A stretch of DNA of 64,000 nucleotides. Source: Actinomycetes bacterium (GTDB lineage Bacteria; Actinomycetota; Coriobacteriia; Anaerosomatales; Anaerosomataceae). The position numbers and the translations under genes were made by a program. Shown here piece by piece: positions 26,664 to 34,678 of this stretch (its first letter is position 1; each line of letters opens with the position of its first letter). Location of the stretch: positions 65,665 to 129,664 of the forward strand of contig JALHJB010000005.1 of assembly GCA_022839745.1 (NCBI GenBank), given 5' to 3'. The notes beneath the pieces are model-generated. The model saw nothing but the letters and a program-made list of their open reading frames with translations. It was not told the DNA's origin and ran no database searches.

Positions 26664-27092
26664 TTACCGCACAGCCCATGCCGCGCAGTTCGGCGAAGCG
26701 CTCCAGATGTGCGTGCCCCGGTACTCGGCCATGAGCCGACCCTCGGCACGCTTGTAGTCGGCTGCGGTCAGGTCGCCGCGACCGAAGAGCGTGCAGTGGC
26801 ACCAGCCGATTGTGTCGATCTCGGCCTGGGCGAACTGGCAGGGACAGATCAGCTTGCGATCGAGCTCGGAGTCTCCCGACGGCTCGTAGCACGGGCAGTA
26901 CCGGCGACCGTACATCGCTTCCGCGTCTGAGATCCATAGCTTGAGATTGGTGTAGATCATCCAGCGTGGATTCACGCTCCACCCACGATTGCGTGCGTGC
27001 TTGCGGATCCACGCGTCGTGCTTCTTCGCGTCCTTGCCGTAGCGCCGCCAGTCGGCGTAGAAGGCCTTGGCCATCTGCAGCATGTCGCTCAT
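26664..27092 (-). CDS. ftrC: Ferredoxin-thioredoxin reductase catalytic (beta) subunit
   Basis: 142 residues. The Cys pattern RYCPCYEPSGD, LICPCQFAQAEID, GWCHCTLFGR matches the FTR catalytic chain (CPC-x16-CPC-x8-CHC), which holds a [4Fe-4S] cluster and a redox disulfide. It passes electrons from ferredoxin to thioredoxin-like proteins. It is the fourth gene of a minus-strand operon with a DsrE-like protein, a BadF activator and a broken HgdB gene. No variable (alpha) subunit lies nearby, so the subunit probably works alone as in many anaerobes. It starts 4 bases after the DsrE-like stop. Confidence 0.9.
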   Translation of the reverse strand: MSDMLQMAKAFYADWRRYGKDAKKHDAWIRKHARNRGWSVNPRWMIYTNLKLWISDAEAMYGRRYCPCYEPSGDSELDRKLICPCQFAQAEIDTIGWCHCTLFGRGDLTAADYKRAEGRLMAEYRGTHIWSASPNCAAWAVR

Positions 27093-27096
27093 GGGA

Positions 27097-27435
27097 TCAG
27101 CCTATCGTGACGATCTCATCTGGACCGCAGACAGCGGCGACCAGGCCCGACATGTTCCCCTCGGTGCCGACGGCGAGCTTGTCTTGCAGCCCGAAGTACT
27201 TGAGGCACGTCCCGCACGCGGTGACGGTGACACCAGCGTCGACCAGCAGACGCAACTCATCGAGCGCATCCGAGCCCTCACACGCAAGCTTCACGCCATC
27301 GTTGCTCAGCATGACTGCTGCAGGCGCGTTCTCCTCGTGCGCGAGCGACACGAGGAAGCTCCGCATCAGGATCGCCCCGAGTTCCGCCTCGGCCTTGCCC
27401 AACGTATCGCTCGTGATCAGGATCCGCTTAGCCAT
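27097..27435 (-). CDS. DsrE/YedF-like sulfur relay family protein
   Basis: 112 residues. An N-terminal MAKRILITSDTLG strand, a middle VMLSNDGVKLACEGSDALD, and VTVTACGTCLKYFGLQDK with two nearby Cys fit the DsrE-like C-terminal domain of YedF and related putative sulfur/selenium carriers. ATG at 27435 follows GGGAG. It is the third gene of the operon, between the BadF activator and ftrC, suggesting a persulfide or thiol role. Confidence 0.75.
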   Translation of the reverse strand: MAKRILITSDTLGKAEAELGAILMRSFLVSLAHEENAPAAVMLSNDGVKLACEGSDALDELRLLVDAGVTVTACGTCLKYFGLQDKLAVGTEGNMSGLVAAVCGPDEIVTIG

Positions 27436-27448
27436 CGGATGGCTCCCT

Positions 27449-28195
27449 TCACTCCCGGGCGGCACTCAGTGCCGCTCCGTATGCGCCTACGATCTGTGCC
27501 TCCTCGGGCACCACCACCTCACCCGAGAACCCCGCGGTGATAAGGTCCACCATCGCCGGATTCTTCGCCACCCCGCCCGCGAAGACGAGCGGACCCTGTG
27601 CGTCCACGCGCTTGAGCGAGCCGAGCGTGCGCTTCGCTATGGTCTCATGCAGTCCGCGCACGATGCGCGCCCGGTCCTCGCCGCGATGCACGAGACCGGT
27701 CACTTCGCTCTCTGCGAACACTGTGCACATGCTTGAGGTCGCGATGCCGCTCTCGGCTCCGCGCGATGCAGCGGCCATCTCCTCGAGCGTGAAGCCGAGC
27801 GCACGTGCCATCACCTCGAGGAACTTGCCGGTGCCGACAGCGCACTTGTCGTTCATCTCAAAGTCCACGACCCGGCCGCCATGGCCGAGCGAGATCACCT
27901 TGGTGTCCTGCCCGCCGATGTCGAGCACCGAAGCGGCGTGCGGGAAGAGCGCCGCCGCGCCCAGCCCGTATGCCGTGATCTCGGTGACCGCGGCACAGCC
28001 GAATCGCTCCTTGGCCACATGGCGCCCGTAGCCTGTGGCTACCAGCACGTCGTGGGCATCACGTTCCACAAAAGCGGCCGAGGCCGACCCGGGGTCGTAC
28101 CCCGAGTCGGCCACCGCCCAATCCACGATCCGCTCGCCCTCGAGCCAGACCGCGTCGATACTGCGCGAACCGATATCGAGTCCGAGGACCCGCAT
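27449..28195 (-). CDS. BadF/BadG-type activator ATPase (2-hydroxyacyl-CoA dehydratase/double-cubane protein activator)
   Basis: 248 residues. The ASKHA ATPase fold is evident: VLGLDIGSRSIDAVW, SVLDIGGQDTKVISLGHGG and VFAGGVAKNPAMVD. The cluster Cys pair lies at NDKCAVGTGKF and SSMCTVFAESEV, which in a homodimer binds one [4Fe-4S]. Such ATPases inject a low-potential electron into an HgdB-type partner. The partner gene lies 3 bases upstream but is broken, so the activator may be orphaned or serve another protein. Confidence 0.88.
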   Translation of the reverse strand: MRVLGLDIGSRSIDAVWLEGERIVDWAVADSGYDPGSASAAFVERDAHDVLVATGYGRHVAKERFGCAAVTEITAYGLGAAALFPHAASVLDIGGQDTKVISLGHGGRVVDFEMNDKCAVGTGKFLEVMARALGFTLEEMAAASRGAESGIATSSMCTVFAESEVTGLVHRGEDRARIVRGLHETIAKRTLGSLKRVDAQGPLVFAGGVAKNPAMVDLITAGFSGEVVVPEEAQIVGAYGAALSAARE

Positions 28196-28198
28196 CGC

Positions 28199-29084
28199 CT
28201 ACAGCATCTCCAGGAACGCCTCGACACGGGTCGAGAGCTGGCCCACGTCCTCCATGGAGTAATCGGTCGTGATCTTGAGAACCGGGAGACCGGCCTCGCG
28301 GACCGCGGTCTCGATGCCGTGCGACTCCATCTCGTACAGGCCGCAGAACTGGAGCGCAAGATCGATGACGCCGTCGGCCTCATACTCCTTGGCCATGCGC
28401 ACGACATCATCGATGCGCCCCTTGTTGGTGGTGAAGCAGGCGCAGTTGATGTCGAGGTACTTCTCGGCCACCGCATCGATCATCTCGTCAAGCGTCGTCC
28501 CGTCCTCCGACACGAGGTCCTGGTAGTAGCGGCTGCCCGTGCACATCTCCTCGCCAACGACCACAGCGCCGGCCTTCTCGATGATGTCGTGGATCTTCCA
28601 GTTGGGAAGCGCCATCGGCGTACCGGTCACGAGGATCCGCTTGGTGCCCTTCGGGGCGACGCCCTCACCCGCGGCGACGCGCTGGTCAAGCTCGTCGGCG
28701 AGCGCGTTCACCATCTGCGTGAAGCGAGGCACATCGTCGTAGAAGGCCACCTGCGTGGCGAGCAGGCGGTCCTTGCCGCTGATCGGCGCAGGGTCGGCCG
28801 TGCACGCCGCGGCGATCCGCTGGAGCGCACGGCGCTTGTCGTTGACTTCCTTGATAGCCGCGCTGAGCGACCCAGCGGTGATCGTGTTGCCGGTGACCTC
28901 CTCGACCTTCTTGGCCAGCTCGCGCACCTCGGCCTTCCACATCGCGAGGTCCTCGGGCCGCTTCATCTGGGGCAGCTCCATCACCAAAGAGCTGCCCCAC
29001 GGCCTGCAGAAGCGCGTCATGGCTTGGGAGATCGAGGCCGAGCTCCTCCCACATCGGATGGTAGTCCACGGGCTGATCGCTCAT
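28199..29084 (-). pseudogene. HgdB/double-cubane-type protein with internal deletion and frameshift
   Basis: The 5' end, from an ATG at 29084 after an AGGGAG, encodes a normal family N-terminus (HPMWEELGLDLPSHDALLQ) up to about residue 33. The C-terminal part, in another frame, resumes at VMELPQMKRPEDLAMWKAE and runs normally to the stop, including CTGSRYYQ and QFCGLYEMES. The stretch that normally lies between, roughly 110-130 codons with several cluster-binding Cys, is missing. The junction is a GTGAT shared by both sides, inside a perfect 10-bp inverted repeat. As read, no intact protein results. An assembly error is possible but less likely given the other features of the scar. Confidence 0.75.
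28969..28998. repeat. 10-bp inverted repeat at the HgdB deletion junction
   Basis: GGGGCAGCTC (28969-28978) and GAGCTGCCCC (28989-28998) flank a 10-base loop. Each arm comes from one side of the missing segment, so in an intact gene they would have flanked the lost stretch. Confidence 0.85.
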
Positions 29085-29181
29085 GAGAGACTCCCTGCTA
29101 CTCAGTTTCCTTATCGTATTGTTCCGATACGCTTATACCTTGTAGCACAGCGATGCCCGCAAGTGAACGGCGATGAACCAG

Positions 29182-30003
29182 TTACCGCGCTACGGGATAG
29201 CTGCCGAGGACCTTCACTTCCCTGAGCTTCAGGCGTAGGCAGTCGAGCGCGAGGCGCACGTGCGAATCGTCCACATGGCCCTCCAGATCGACGAAGAACA
29301 TGTAGTCGCCGAGCTGGCGCTTCGTCGGACGGCTCTGGATCTTGGTGAGGTTGATGTCGCCGTAGGCGAACTCGGAGAGGATCATCAAGAGCGCGCCCGG
29401 TTTGTCCTGTTTCATGAACAAGGCGAGCGACGTCTTGTCCGAGCCCGTCCGCGGCTGTATGCCGCGCCCGATCACCACGAACCGCGTCTGGTTGCCCGCG
29501 TAGTCCTGCACGTCATGCTCGATCACCTCGGCGCCGTAGATATCCGCGGCAAGCGCGGGGCCCAGCCCCGCCACGCCGGGCGTGGAGGCCGCGAGCCGCA
29601 CCGACTCCGCGTTGGAGTTGGCGGCCGTGACGGGCCTGCCCGGCAGGTTGCGCTCGAGCCACCTGCGGCACTGACCGCTCGCCTGCGGATGCGCCGCCAC
29701 CTCGGTGATGTCAGCCAGCGTGGCCCCGGGTGCGCCCACCAGCGCGAAGCGGATGTCGAGCACGAGCTCGCGCTGGATCTCAAGCGATGACTCGAACACG
29801 AGCGCATCGAGCGTGGCCGCGACCGACCCTTCGATGGAGTTCTCGATCGGCACAACGCCAAGATCGGCCTTGCCGCGCTCAACGGCCTCGAACACCTCGG
29901 CGATGGTCACACACGGTACCGGCACGACCTCTTCGATGCCCGCGGAGTATGCGGCCACCTCACTGAACGTGCCGGCGGGTCCCAGATACGCGATCGTACT
30001 CAC
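29182..30003 (-). CDS. pheA: Prephenate dehydratase
   Basis: 273 residues. It converts prephenate to phenylpyruvate for phenylalanine synthesis. The catalytic domain opens with IAYLGPAGTFSEVAA and has VVPIENSIEGSV and NQTRFVVIGR. A C-terminal ACT domain (about 190-270) has SRPTKRQLGDYMFFVDLEG, with the regulatory ESRP motif present as QSRP. GTG overlaps the stop of the GGDEF gene by 4 bases (GTGA). There is no fused chorismate mutase. Feedback inhibition by phenylalanine is usual for this form. Confidence 0.94.
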   Translation of the reverse strand: MSTIAYLGPAGTFSEVAAYSAGIEEVVPVPCVTIAEVFEAVERGKADLGVVPIENSIEGSVAATLDALVFESSLEIQRELVLDIRFALVGAPGATLADITEVAAHPQASGQCRRWLERNLPGRPVTAANSNAESVRLAASTPGVAGLGPALAADIYGAEVIEHDVQDYAGNQTRFVVIGRGIQPRTGSDKTSLALFMKQDKPGALLMILSEFAYGDINLTKIQSRPTKRQLGDYMFFVDLEGHVDDSHVRLALDCLRLKLREVKVLGSYPVAR

Positions 30004-31565
30004 TCGGCCATCCTCTCCGTGGGGGCATCGCCAGGCGCGGGCCGGTGCAGCCGGAGTCGCGGGGCGCGCACCCTGTCCTTGCCCGTCGTCTTCGCGTGGT
30101 AGAGCGCATCGTCGGCCGCGCGCAGCAGCGACTCCTTGCCGGTGGCGTGGATCGGGAAGCTCGCCAGACCGATGCTGACCGTCACATGGATGACCGGCTC
30201 ACCGTCGGCGTCGCGGAAACGGTAGAGCGAGATGGCCTCCCGGATCTTCTCGGCCGCGATGAAGGCGCCGGGCGCGTCGGTCTCCGGCAGGATCACGGAG
30301 AACTCCTCGCCGCCATACCGGGCCACGATGTCGACCTCACGCACGGTCGTCTTGAGGACCTGTCCGACCGAAGCCAGCACCTGGTCCCCGACCCGGTGGC
30401 CATGCACATCGTTGACCCGCTTGAAGTTGTCGATGTCGAGCATCAGGAACGACAGGCGCTTGCCGTAGCGCTCAGCCCGGTGGATCTCGTCGTCGAGACG
30501 CTGCTGCAGATGCCGGTAGTTGTAGAGATCGGTGAGCTCATCGGTGATGGCGAGCCGTTTGGTGAGCCGGTACAGACGCGCGTTCTCAACCGCCACCACC
30601 AACTCCGAAGCGACCGCCTGCAGCACCACGCGGTCCTCGGCGCCCAGCGTCGCCACAGCGGCCTCATCGGCGCAGAAGATGACCGAGGTCGTCTCGTGGT
30701 CCACGAGCTCGATGCAGGCGAACGCGCCGGTGGACTCGGGGGCCGTCACGCCGGTGAGGTCGTAGCCGGAGTAGCTCCGGCTCACACCCGGCCTGACGCT
30801 GCTGGTTGAGAAGAGCGTCTCCTGCTTGTCCTTGTCGATCACGGTGAGCGAGGCCGTGGGGATGTCGATGACCTTCTCCAGGATGCTGAGCAGCGTGGGT
30901 CCGATGGTGTCGAGCTCAAGCGTGGAATGGATAAGCTCCGTGACCTGTGTGACCGCCCGGAGTTCGTTCATGCTGCGCTCGAGCCTGGCGTTGAGCGCCT
31001 CCACTTCGGCACGCTGTGTCTCGATCTTGTTCTGACGCTTCTCCACGTCGCTCAGAACCGTTGCCACGAAGTAGCCGATCGCGATAAGCGACGCTGAACT
31101 CACCAGCAGGAACACGTAGCTGGGGCCGCCATCCACGTTGCCGCGGAACACCTGACCGACGGCATGGGAGCCCGCCAGCATCGCTCCAAACAACCACGCC
31201 TGTTGCCGCTTGAGCGAGAGAGCGAAGAGCACCGCCTCGGCGGCATACCACGCGTAGTACGGGTCGCCGGGGACGGGGGTGTTCGCCGAGAGCAGGGCGA
31301 GCGCGACCGAGTCCACCACCACGGTCCAGCCCAGCTTGTTGGTGAGGTCCCGGGCCCCCTGCCGCACCCACAGCGCCCAGACGAGAGTCCACGCGACGAA
31401 CAGGACACCACCCGCCACGCACGGCGCGGTCAGCTGGTTGACTGCAGAACCGAAGCCCAGCATGACGAGCAGCACGACACACGCAAGCGCGCGACCGAAG
31501 ACGATGAGCCGCTCAGGTGCCTCGACGTGCGCTATGTAATCCGGTATACGCAGACCGACCCCCAC
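30000..31565 (-). CDS. Membrane-bound GAF-GGDEF diguanylate cyclase
   Basis: 521 residues. Five to six membrane helices (about 20-170) form a sensor region, followed by a short coiled coil, a GAF-like domain (about 205-345), and a GGDEF domain (about 355-505). The active-site loop reads ARYGGEEFSVILPE, so it should make cyclic di-GMP. No inhibitory RxxD site was confirmed. The GTG start at 31565 lacks a strong ribosome-binding site and is uncertain. It overlaps pheA by 4 bases, an odd pairing with no obvious metabolic link. Confidence 0.85.
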   Translation of the reverse strand: MGVGLRIPDYIAHVEAPERLIVFGRALACVVLLVMLGFGSAVNQLTAPCVAGGVLFVAWTLVWALWVRQGARDLTNKLGWTVVVDSVALALLSANTPVPGDPYYAWYAAEAVLFALSLKRQQAWLFGAMLAGSHAVGQVFRGNVDGGPSYVFLLVSSASLIAIGYFVATVLSDVEKRQNKIETQRAEVEALNARLERSMNELRAVTQVTELIHSTLELDTIGPTLLSILEKVIDIPTASLTVIDKDKQETLFSTSSVRPGVSRSYSGYDLTGVTAPESTGAFACIELVDHETTSVIFCADEAAVATLGAEDRVVLQAVASELVVAVENARLYRLTKRLAITDELTDLYNYRHLQQRLDDEIHRAERYGKRLSFLMLDIDNFKRVNDVHGHRVGDQVLASVGQVLKTTVREVDIVARYGGEEFSVILPETDAPGAFIAAEKIREAISLYRFRDADGEPVIHVTVSIGLASFPIHATGKESLLRAADDALYHAKTTGKDRVRAPRLRLHRPAPGDAPTERMAE

Positions 31566-31587
31566 CTCGCGCCGTGTCTGAACAGTG

Positions 31588-31612
31588 TATAACCTTCACA
31601 GAGCGTTTGTGA
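31588..31612 (+). promoter_or_regulatory. larB promoter region with short inverted repeat
   Basis: A -10-like TATAAC (31588-31593) precedes the inverted repeat TCACA-N7-TGTGA (31596-31612), which would lie at the start of transcription. The GGDEF gene diverges from here. It may be an operator; the arms are short. Confidence 0.35.
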
Positions 31613-31649
31613 GCGAGTGACACGAGGAGCTTCGAGAACAGGAGCACGC

Positions 31650-32426
31650 ATGGACCCCGCACGCTTGCGTGAGTTGCTCGACCAGGTGGCCTCGGGCGAG
31701 GTCGACAGCGATACGGCGCTGGAGTCGCTCGCGCAACTGCCCTTCGCCGACATCGACGACGCCAAGATCGACCACCACCGGGCGCTGCGCTGCGGGTTCG
31801 CCGAAGTGGTTTTCTGCGAAGGCAAGTCGCCGTCGCAGGTACGCTCGATCGCGCGCGAGATGCTCGAGCACAGCGATGTGTTCCTCGGCACCCGGGCCAC
31901 CGCCTCGCACTTCCAGAAGGTTGCCCAGGTGGCGGCAGACGCACGCTACTTCGAGGCCCCGCGGCTTCTGGTGGTCGACCGGCGTGCGGAGCGACCCGCC
32001 GTTGGGCATGTGGTCGTGGCCACCGGCGGGACCGCCGACCATGCGGTGGCCGAGGAGGCGGCGATCTCGGCCGAGGTGATGGGCAACCGGGTCACCCGGC
32101 TGTACGACGTGGGGGTCGCCGGCGTACACCGGCTCCTCGCCCACACCGACGTGCTGCGCAACGCGAACGTCATCATCGCCGTGGCAGGCATGGAGGGCGC
32201 GCTTCCCTCGCTCGTCACGGGGCTGGTGTCGTGCCCTGTCGTCGCCGTGCCCACGTCGGTGGGATACGGCGCCTCGTTCGGCGGGCTGGCCGCGCTTCTC
32301 GGCATGCTGAATTCGTGCGCGTCAGGGATGTCGGTGGTCAACATCGACAACGGGTTCGGGGCCGCGGCACTCGCCAGCCGCATCAACCACATGGTCGTGA
32401 CCGCAGCCGGCGGTGATGCCGGGTGA
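31650..32426 (+). CDS. larB: LarB, pyridinium-3,5-biscarboxylate mononucleotide synthase
   Basis: 258 residues. LarB carboxylates and hydrolyses nicotinic acid adenine dinucleotide as the first step of the nickel-pincer nucleotide cofactor. The PurE-like C-terminal half has ATGGTADHAVAEEAA, RLYDVGVAGVHR, VIIAVAGMEGALPSLV and PTSVGYGASFGGLAALLGML, the last being a hallmark of the family. ATG at 31650 follows CAGGAG. It is coupled to larC through a GTGA overlap. Confidence 0.93.
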   Translation: MDPARLRELLDQVASGEVDSDTALESLAQLPFADIDDAKIDHHRALRCGFAEVVFCEGKSPSQVRSIAREMLEHSDVFLGTRATASHFQKVAQVAADARYFEAPRLLVVDRRAERPAVGHVVVATGGTADHAVAEEAAISAEVMGNRVTRLYDVGVAGVHRLLAHTDVLRNANVIIAVAGMEGALPSLVTGLVSCPVVAVPTSVGYGASFGGLAALLGMLNSCASGMSVVNIDNGFGAAALASRINHMVVTAAGGDAG

Positions 32427-33640
32427 TCGCATACCTCGACTGCTCCACCGGCATCTCCGGCGACAAGTTCCTCGGCGCGCTCGTGGATGCCGGATTCGAC
32501 CTCGCCGTGCTACGGGAGGCGCTCGGCGCGATGGGCCTCGGAACGATCACGGTGGAGGCTCCGCCATGCGGCTCGGCTGGCGTGGGCGGCACGGGCGTGC
32601 GGGTCGCCGAGGACGGCGCGCCTCGGCGCGACTTCCGGGCGCTGCACGACCTCCTCCTGCATGCGCCGATCGCTGATGAGCCGCGGCAGGCCGCGCTCAG
32701 CGCGCTGCGCGAGCTCGCCCACGCCGAGTCGCAGGTGCACGGCGTCGAGATCGATGACGTGCACTTTCACGAGATCGGCGCCGCCGACACGCTCGTGGAT
32801 CTCCTCGGCATCGCGCTGGGGATGCACGCGCTTGGCGTGACGAGCCTCATCGCGTCGCCGCTCGCGCTCGGCGGCGGTACCGTGATGACCGAGCATGGCG
32901 AGCTCCCCGTGCCGGCGCCCGCCACCGCGGTGTTGCTGGAAGGGATGCCGGTGCTGCCTGGTCCGGTGGGCGGCGAGTTGACCACCCCCACGGGTGCAGC
33001 CGCCATACGCACGTTCGCGAGCGGCTTCGGGCCGGTTCCGCCGATGGTGGTTCGCCGCGTGGGCACGGGACGCGGCACGCGCGAGATCGGCCTGCCCAAC
33101 GTGGCACGGCTGCTCCTCGGCGAGTCTGCCGCCGAGGAACCCGGGCACGACCGCGTGACCCTGCTCGAGTCGAACATCGACCACCTCACCCCCGAGGAGC
33201 TCGCGATCGCGGCCGAGCGGCTCCGTCACGCGGGCGCCCTCGACGTGTGGCAGACCCCGGTGGTCATGAAGAAAGGGCGCGCGGCGATCGTGGTTTCCGT
33301 GCTCGCCGACGCGTCACACGCTCCGGCGCTCGCCGATCGGCTCATGGCTGAGACGGGCACCCTCGGCGTACGGATGCTGCCCTGCCACCGGCGACTGGCC
33401 GACCGCGACGTCACCGAGGTGCCCACGTCGCTCGGGCCGGCGCGATTCAAGATCGCGACGCTTCCCACTGGCGTCCGCACGCTCTCTGTGGAGAGTGACG
33501 ATGCCGCCAGGATCGCGGCCGACAACGGCATGGCGGTGGATGTAGTGGCCAGGATGCTCGAGACCGAGGCCACCGCGATCACCGGGGTTCAGGCGAGGCG
33601 CCAGCCCTGGCTCGATGACACCACGAACCCCTCGGACTGA
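32423..33640 (+). CDS. larC: LarC, nickel-pincer cofactor nickel insertase (CTP-dependent)
   Basis: 405 residues in a single frame (in some lactobacilli larC is split by a frameshift). LarC inserts nickel into the dithiolated pincer precursor. The N-terminal part has AYLDCSTGISGDKFLGAL and DDVHFHEIGAADTLVDL, a metal-rich His/Asp segment. The central part reads ELTTPTGAAAI, and the C-terminal domain starts ESNIDHLTPEELA. GTG overlaps the larB stop. The sulfur-inserting larE and the racemase larA are not in the window. The 3' end overlaps the convergent mutY-like gene by 52 bases. Confidence 0.92.
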   Translation: MIAYLDCSTGISGDKFLGALVDAGFDLAVLREALGAMGLGTITVEAPPCGSAGVGGTGVRVAEDGAPRRDFRALHDLLLHAPIADEPRQAALSALRELAHAESQVHGVEIDDVHFHEIGAADTLVDLLGIALGMHALGVTSLIASPLALGGGTVMTEHGELPVPAPATAVLLEGMPVLPGPVGGELTTPTGAAAIRTFASGFGPVPPMVVRRVGTGRGTREIGLPNVARLLLGESAAEEPGHDRVTLLESNIDHLTPEELAIAAERLRHAGALDVWQTPVVMKKGRAAIVVSVLADASHAPALADRLMAETGTLGVRMLPCHRRLADRDVTEVPTSLGPARFKIATLPTGVRTLSVESDDAARIAADNGMAVDVVARMLETEATAITGVQARRQPWLDDTTNPSD

Positions 33641-34485
33641 AGCGCTTCGAGCGCCAGGGCGACGTTTCCAGCAGGGAATCCGGCCGCCGCGGCGAGTACG
33701 TCGAGCGTGGCTCCGCCGCCGGCTCGCGCCGTGAGCTCCGCCAACAGGCGACCGCGCAACTGCCGGTTCGAGCCCTCGAAGCGCGACTGACGGACATGGT
33801 GCTTGCTCCGGCACGATGGATTGGGCTGCGTTGCCTTGAGGTGCGTGCCGTAGTCCAACAGCGCCCAGAACCACTCGCGCGGACGGTCATGATCGAGGGT
33901 GTCGGCCACCAGAGGAAGCAGCGCCGAGTCGGGCACGCCCTCCACTCCCGGGAAGAACTCGTGCAGATACACCGCCCGTACATTGGTCTCGATGAACGGC
34001 ACGCCGATGTCGAATGCGAACGCCAGGACCTGCGCGGCCGTGGCGTGCCCAACGCCCGGTAGCGCGGTGAGCTCATCGAGCGTGGCGGGAACCGAGCCGC
34101 CATGGCGCTTCACCACCACCTCAGCGGCGCGCTTGAGCGCCAGGGCGCGGCGATTGTAGCCGAGGCCCTGCCACACTGCGAGCAGACGGTCGATCGGCGC
34201 CTCCGCAAGCGCCTCCACCGTAGGAAACGCGCGCAGGAACGCCTCGTACTTGGGCGCCACCCGCGACACCTGCGTCTGCTGCAGCATCACCTCCGAGACC
34301 AGCACCCGGTACGGATCGGTCGTCTGGCGCCAGGGCAGGTCGTCACGCGCGTGATCCTCGAAGTGCGCCCACACGCGCTCGCGGAACGCGTCGAGCCCCG
34401 GGCGCGCGGCCTGCCCATCGGGCGCGGGGACCCGGTCGGCCACGATGTCTGCTGAGTGTGCGGTACCCTCGGTCATGTGGCTCAT
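33589..34485 (-). CDS. mutY: A/G-specific adenine glycosylase-like protein lacking the Fe-S cluster
   Basis: 298 residues. The HhH-GPD fold is clear: LPWRQTTDPYRVLVSEVMLQQTQV, the helix-hairpin-helix LPGVGHATAAQVLAFAF, and IETNVRAVYLHEFF in place of the usual DGNVKRVLAR. The C-terminal part has NPSCRSKHHVRQSRFEGSNR where MutY normally carries four Cys ligands; only one Cys remains. There is no NUDIX-like 8-oxoG domain. It resembles a known Fe-S-free MutY-like branch, and probably excises adenine opposite 8-oxoguanine. Confidence 0.82.
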   Translation of the reverse strand: MSHMTEGTAHSADIVADRVPAPDGQAARPGLDAFRERVWAHFEDHARDDLPWRQTTDPYRVLVSEVMLQQTQVSRVAPKYEAFLRAFPTVEALAEAPIDRLLAVWQGLGYNRRALALKRAAEVVVKRHGGSVPATLDELTALPGVGHATAAQVLAFAFDIGVPFIETNVRAVYLHEFFPGVEGVPDSALLPLVADTLDHDRPREWFWALLDYGTHLKATQPNPSCRSKHHVRQSRFEGSNRQLRGRLLAELTARAGGGATLDVLAAAAGFPAGNVALALEALQSEGFVVSSSQGWRLA

Positions 34486-34532
34486 GATGCCCCAAACTCC
34501 CGTGTCCCGCGACCACCCGACAAACGTCTCGG

Positions 34533-34585
34533 GTAGCAGGATGAGATACCCCCCTGGGGTATATTGTTGGCGCGCATCCTGCTAC
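34533..34585. promoter_or_regulatory. Nested inverted repeats upstream of sufC, with CsoR/CstR-like site
   Basis: An inner palindrome ATACCCC-CCT-GGGGTAT (34546-34562) has the shape of operators bound by CsoR/CstR-family repressors (copper- or persulfide-sensing). An outer 11-bp inverted repeat, GTAGCAGGATG (34533-34543) and CATCCTGCTAC (34575-34585), surrounds it. A TATATT (34560-34565) overlaps the inner repeat and could be the -10 for sufCB, so binding would block transcription. No csoR/cstR gene is seen in the window. Confidence 0.6.
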
Positions 34586-34678
34586 AGTGAGAACGCTTGT
34601 CCTTCCGCGCCGGCCTGCACGCACGTGCGCGGGTCCAACGACCTGCCCGACCTCGCATCATGAGAGATGAGGTGACCG

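Noticed and set aside
31596..31612. CRP/FNR site before larB
   Set aside because: The half-sites are TCACA...TGTGA, the reverse order of the CRP consensus TGTGA...TCACA, with a 7-base gap.
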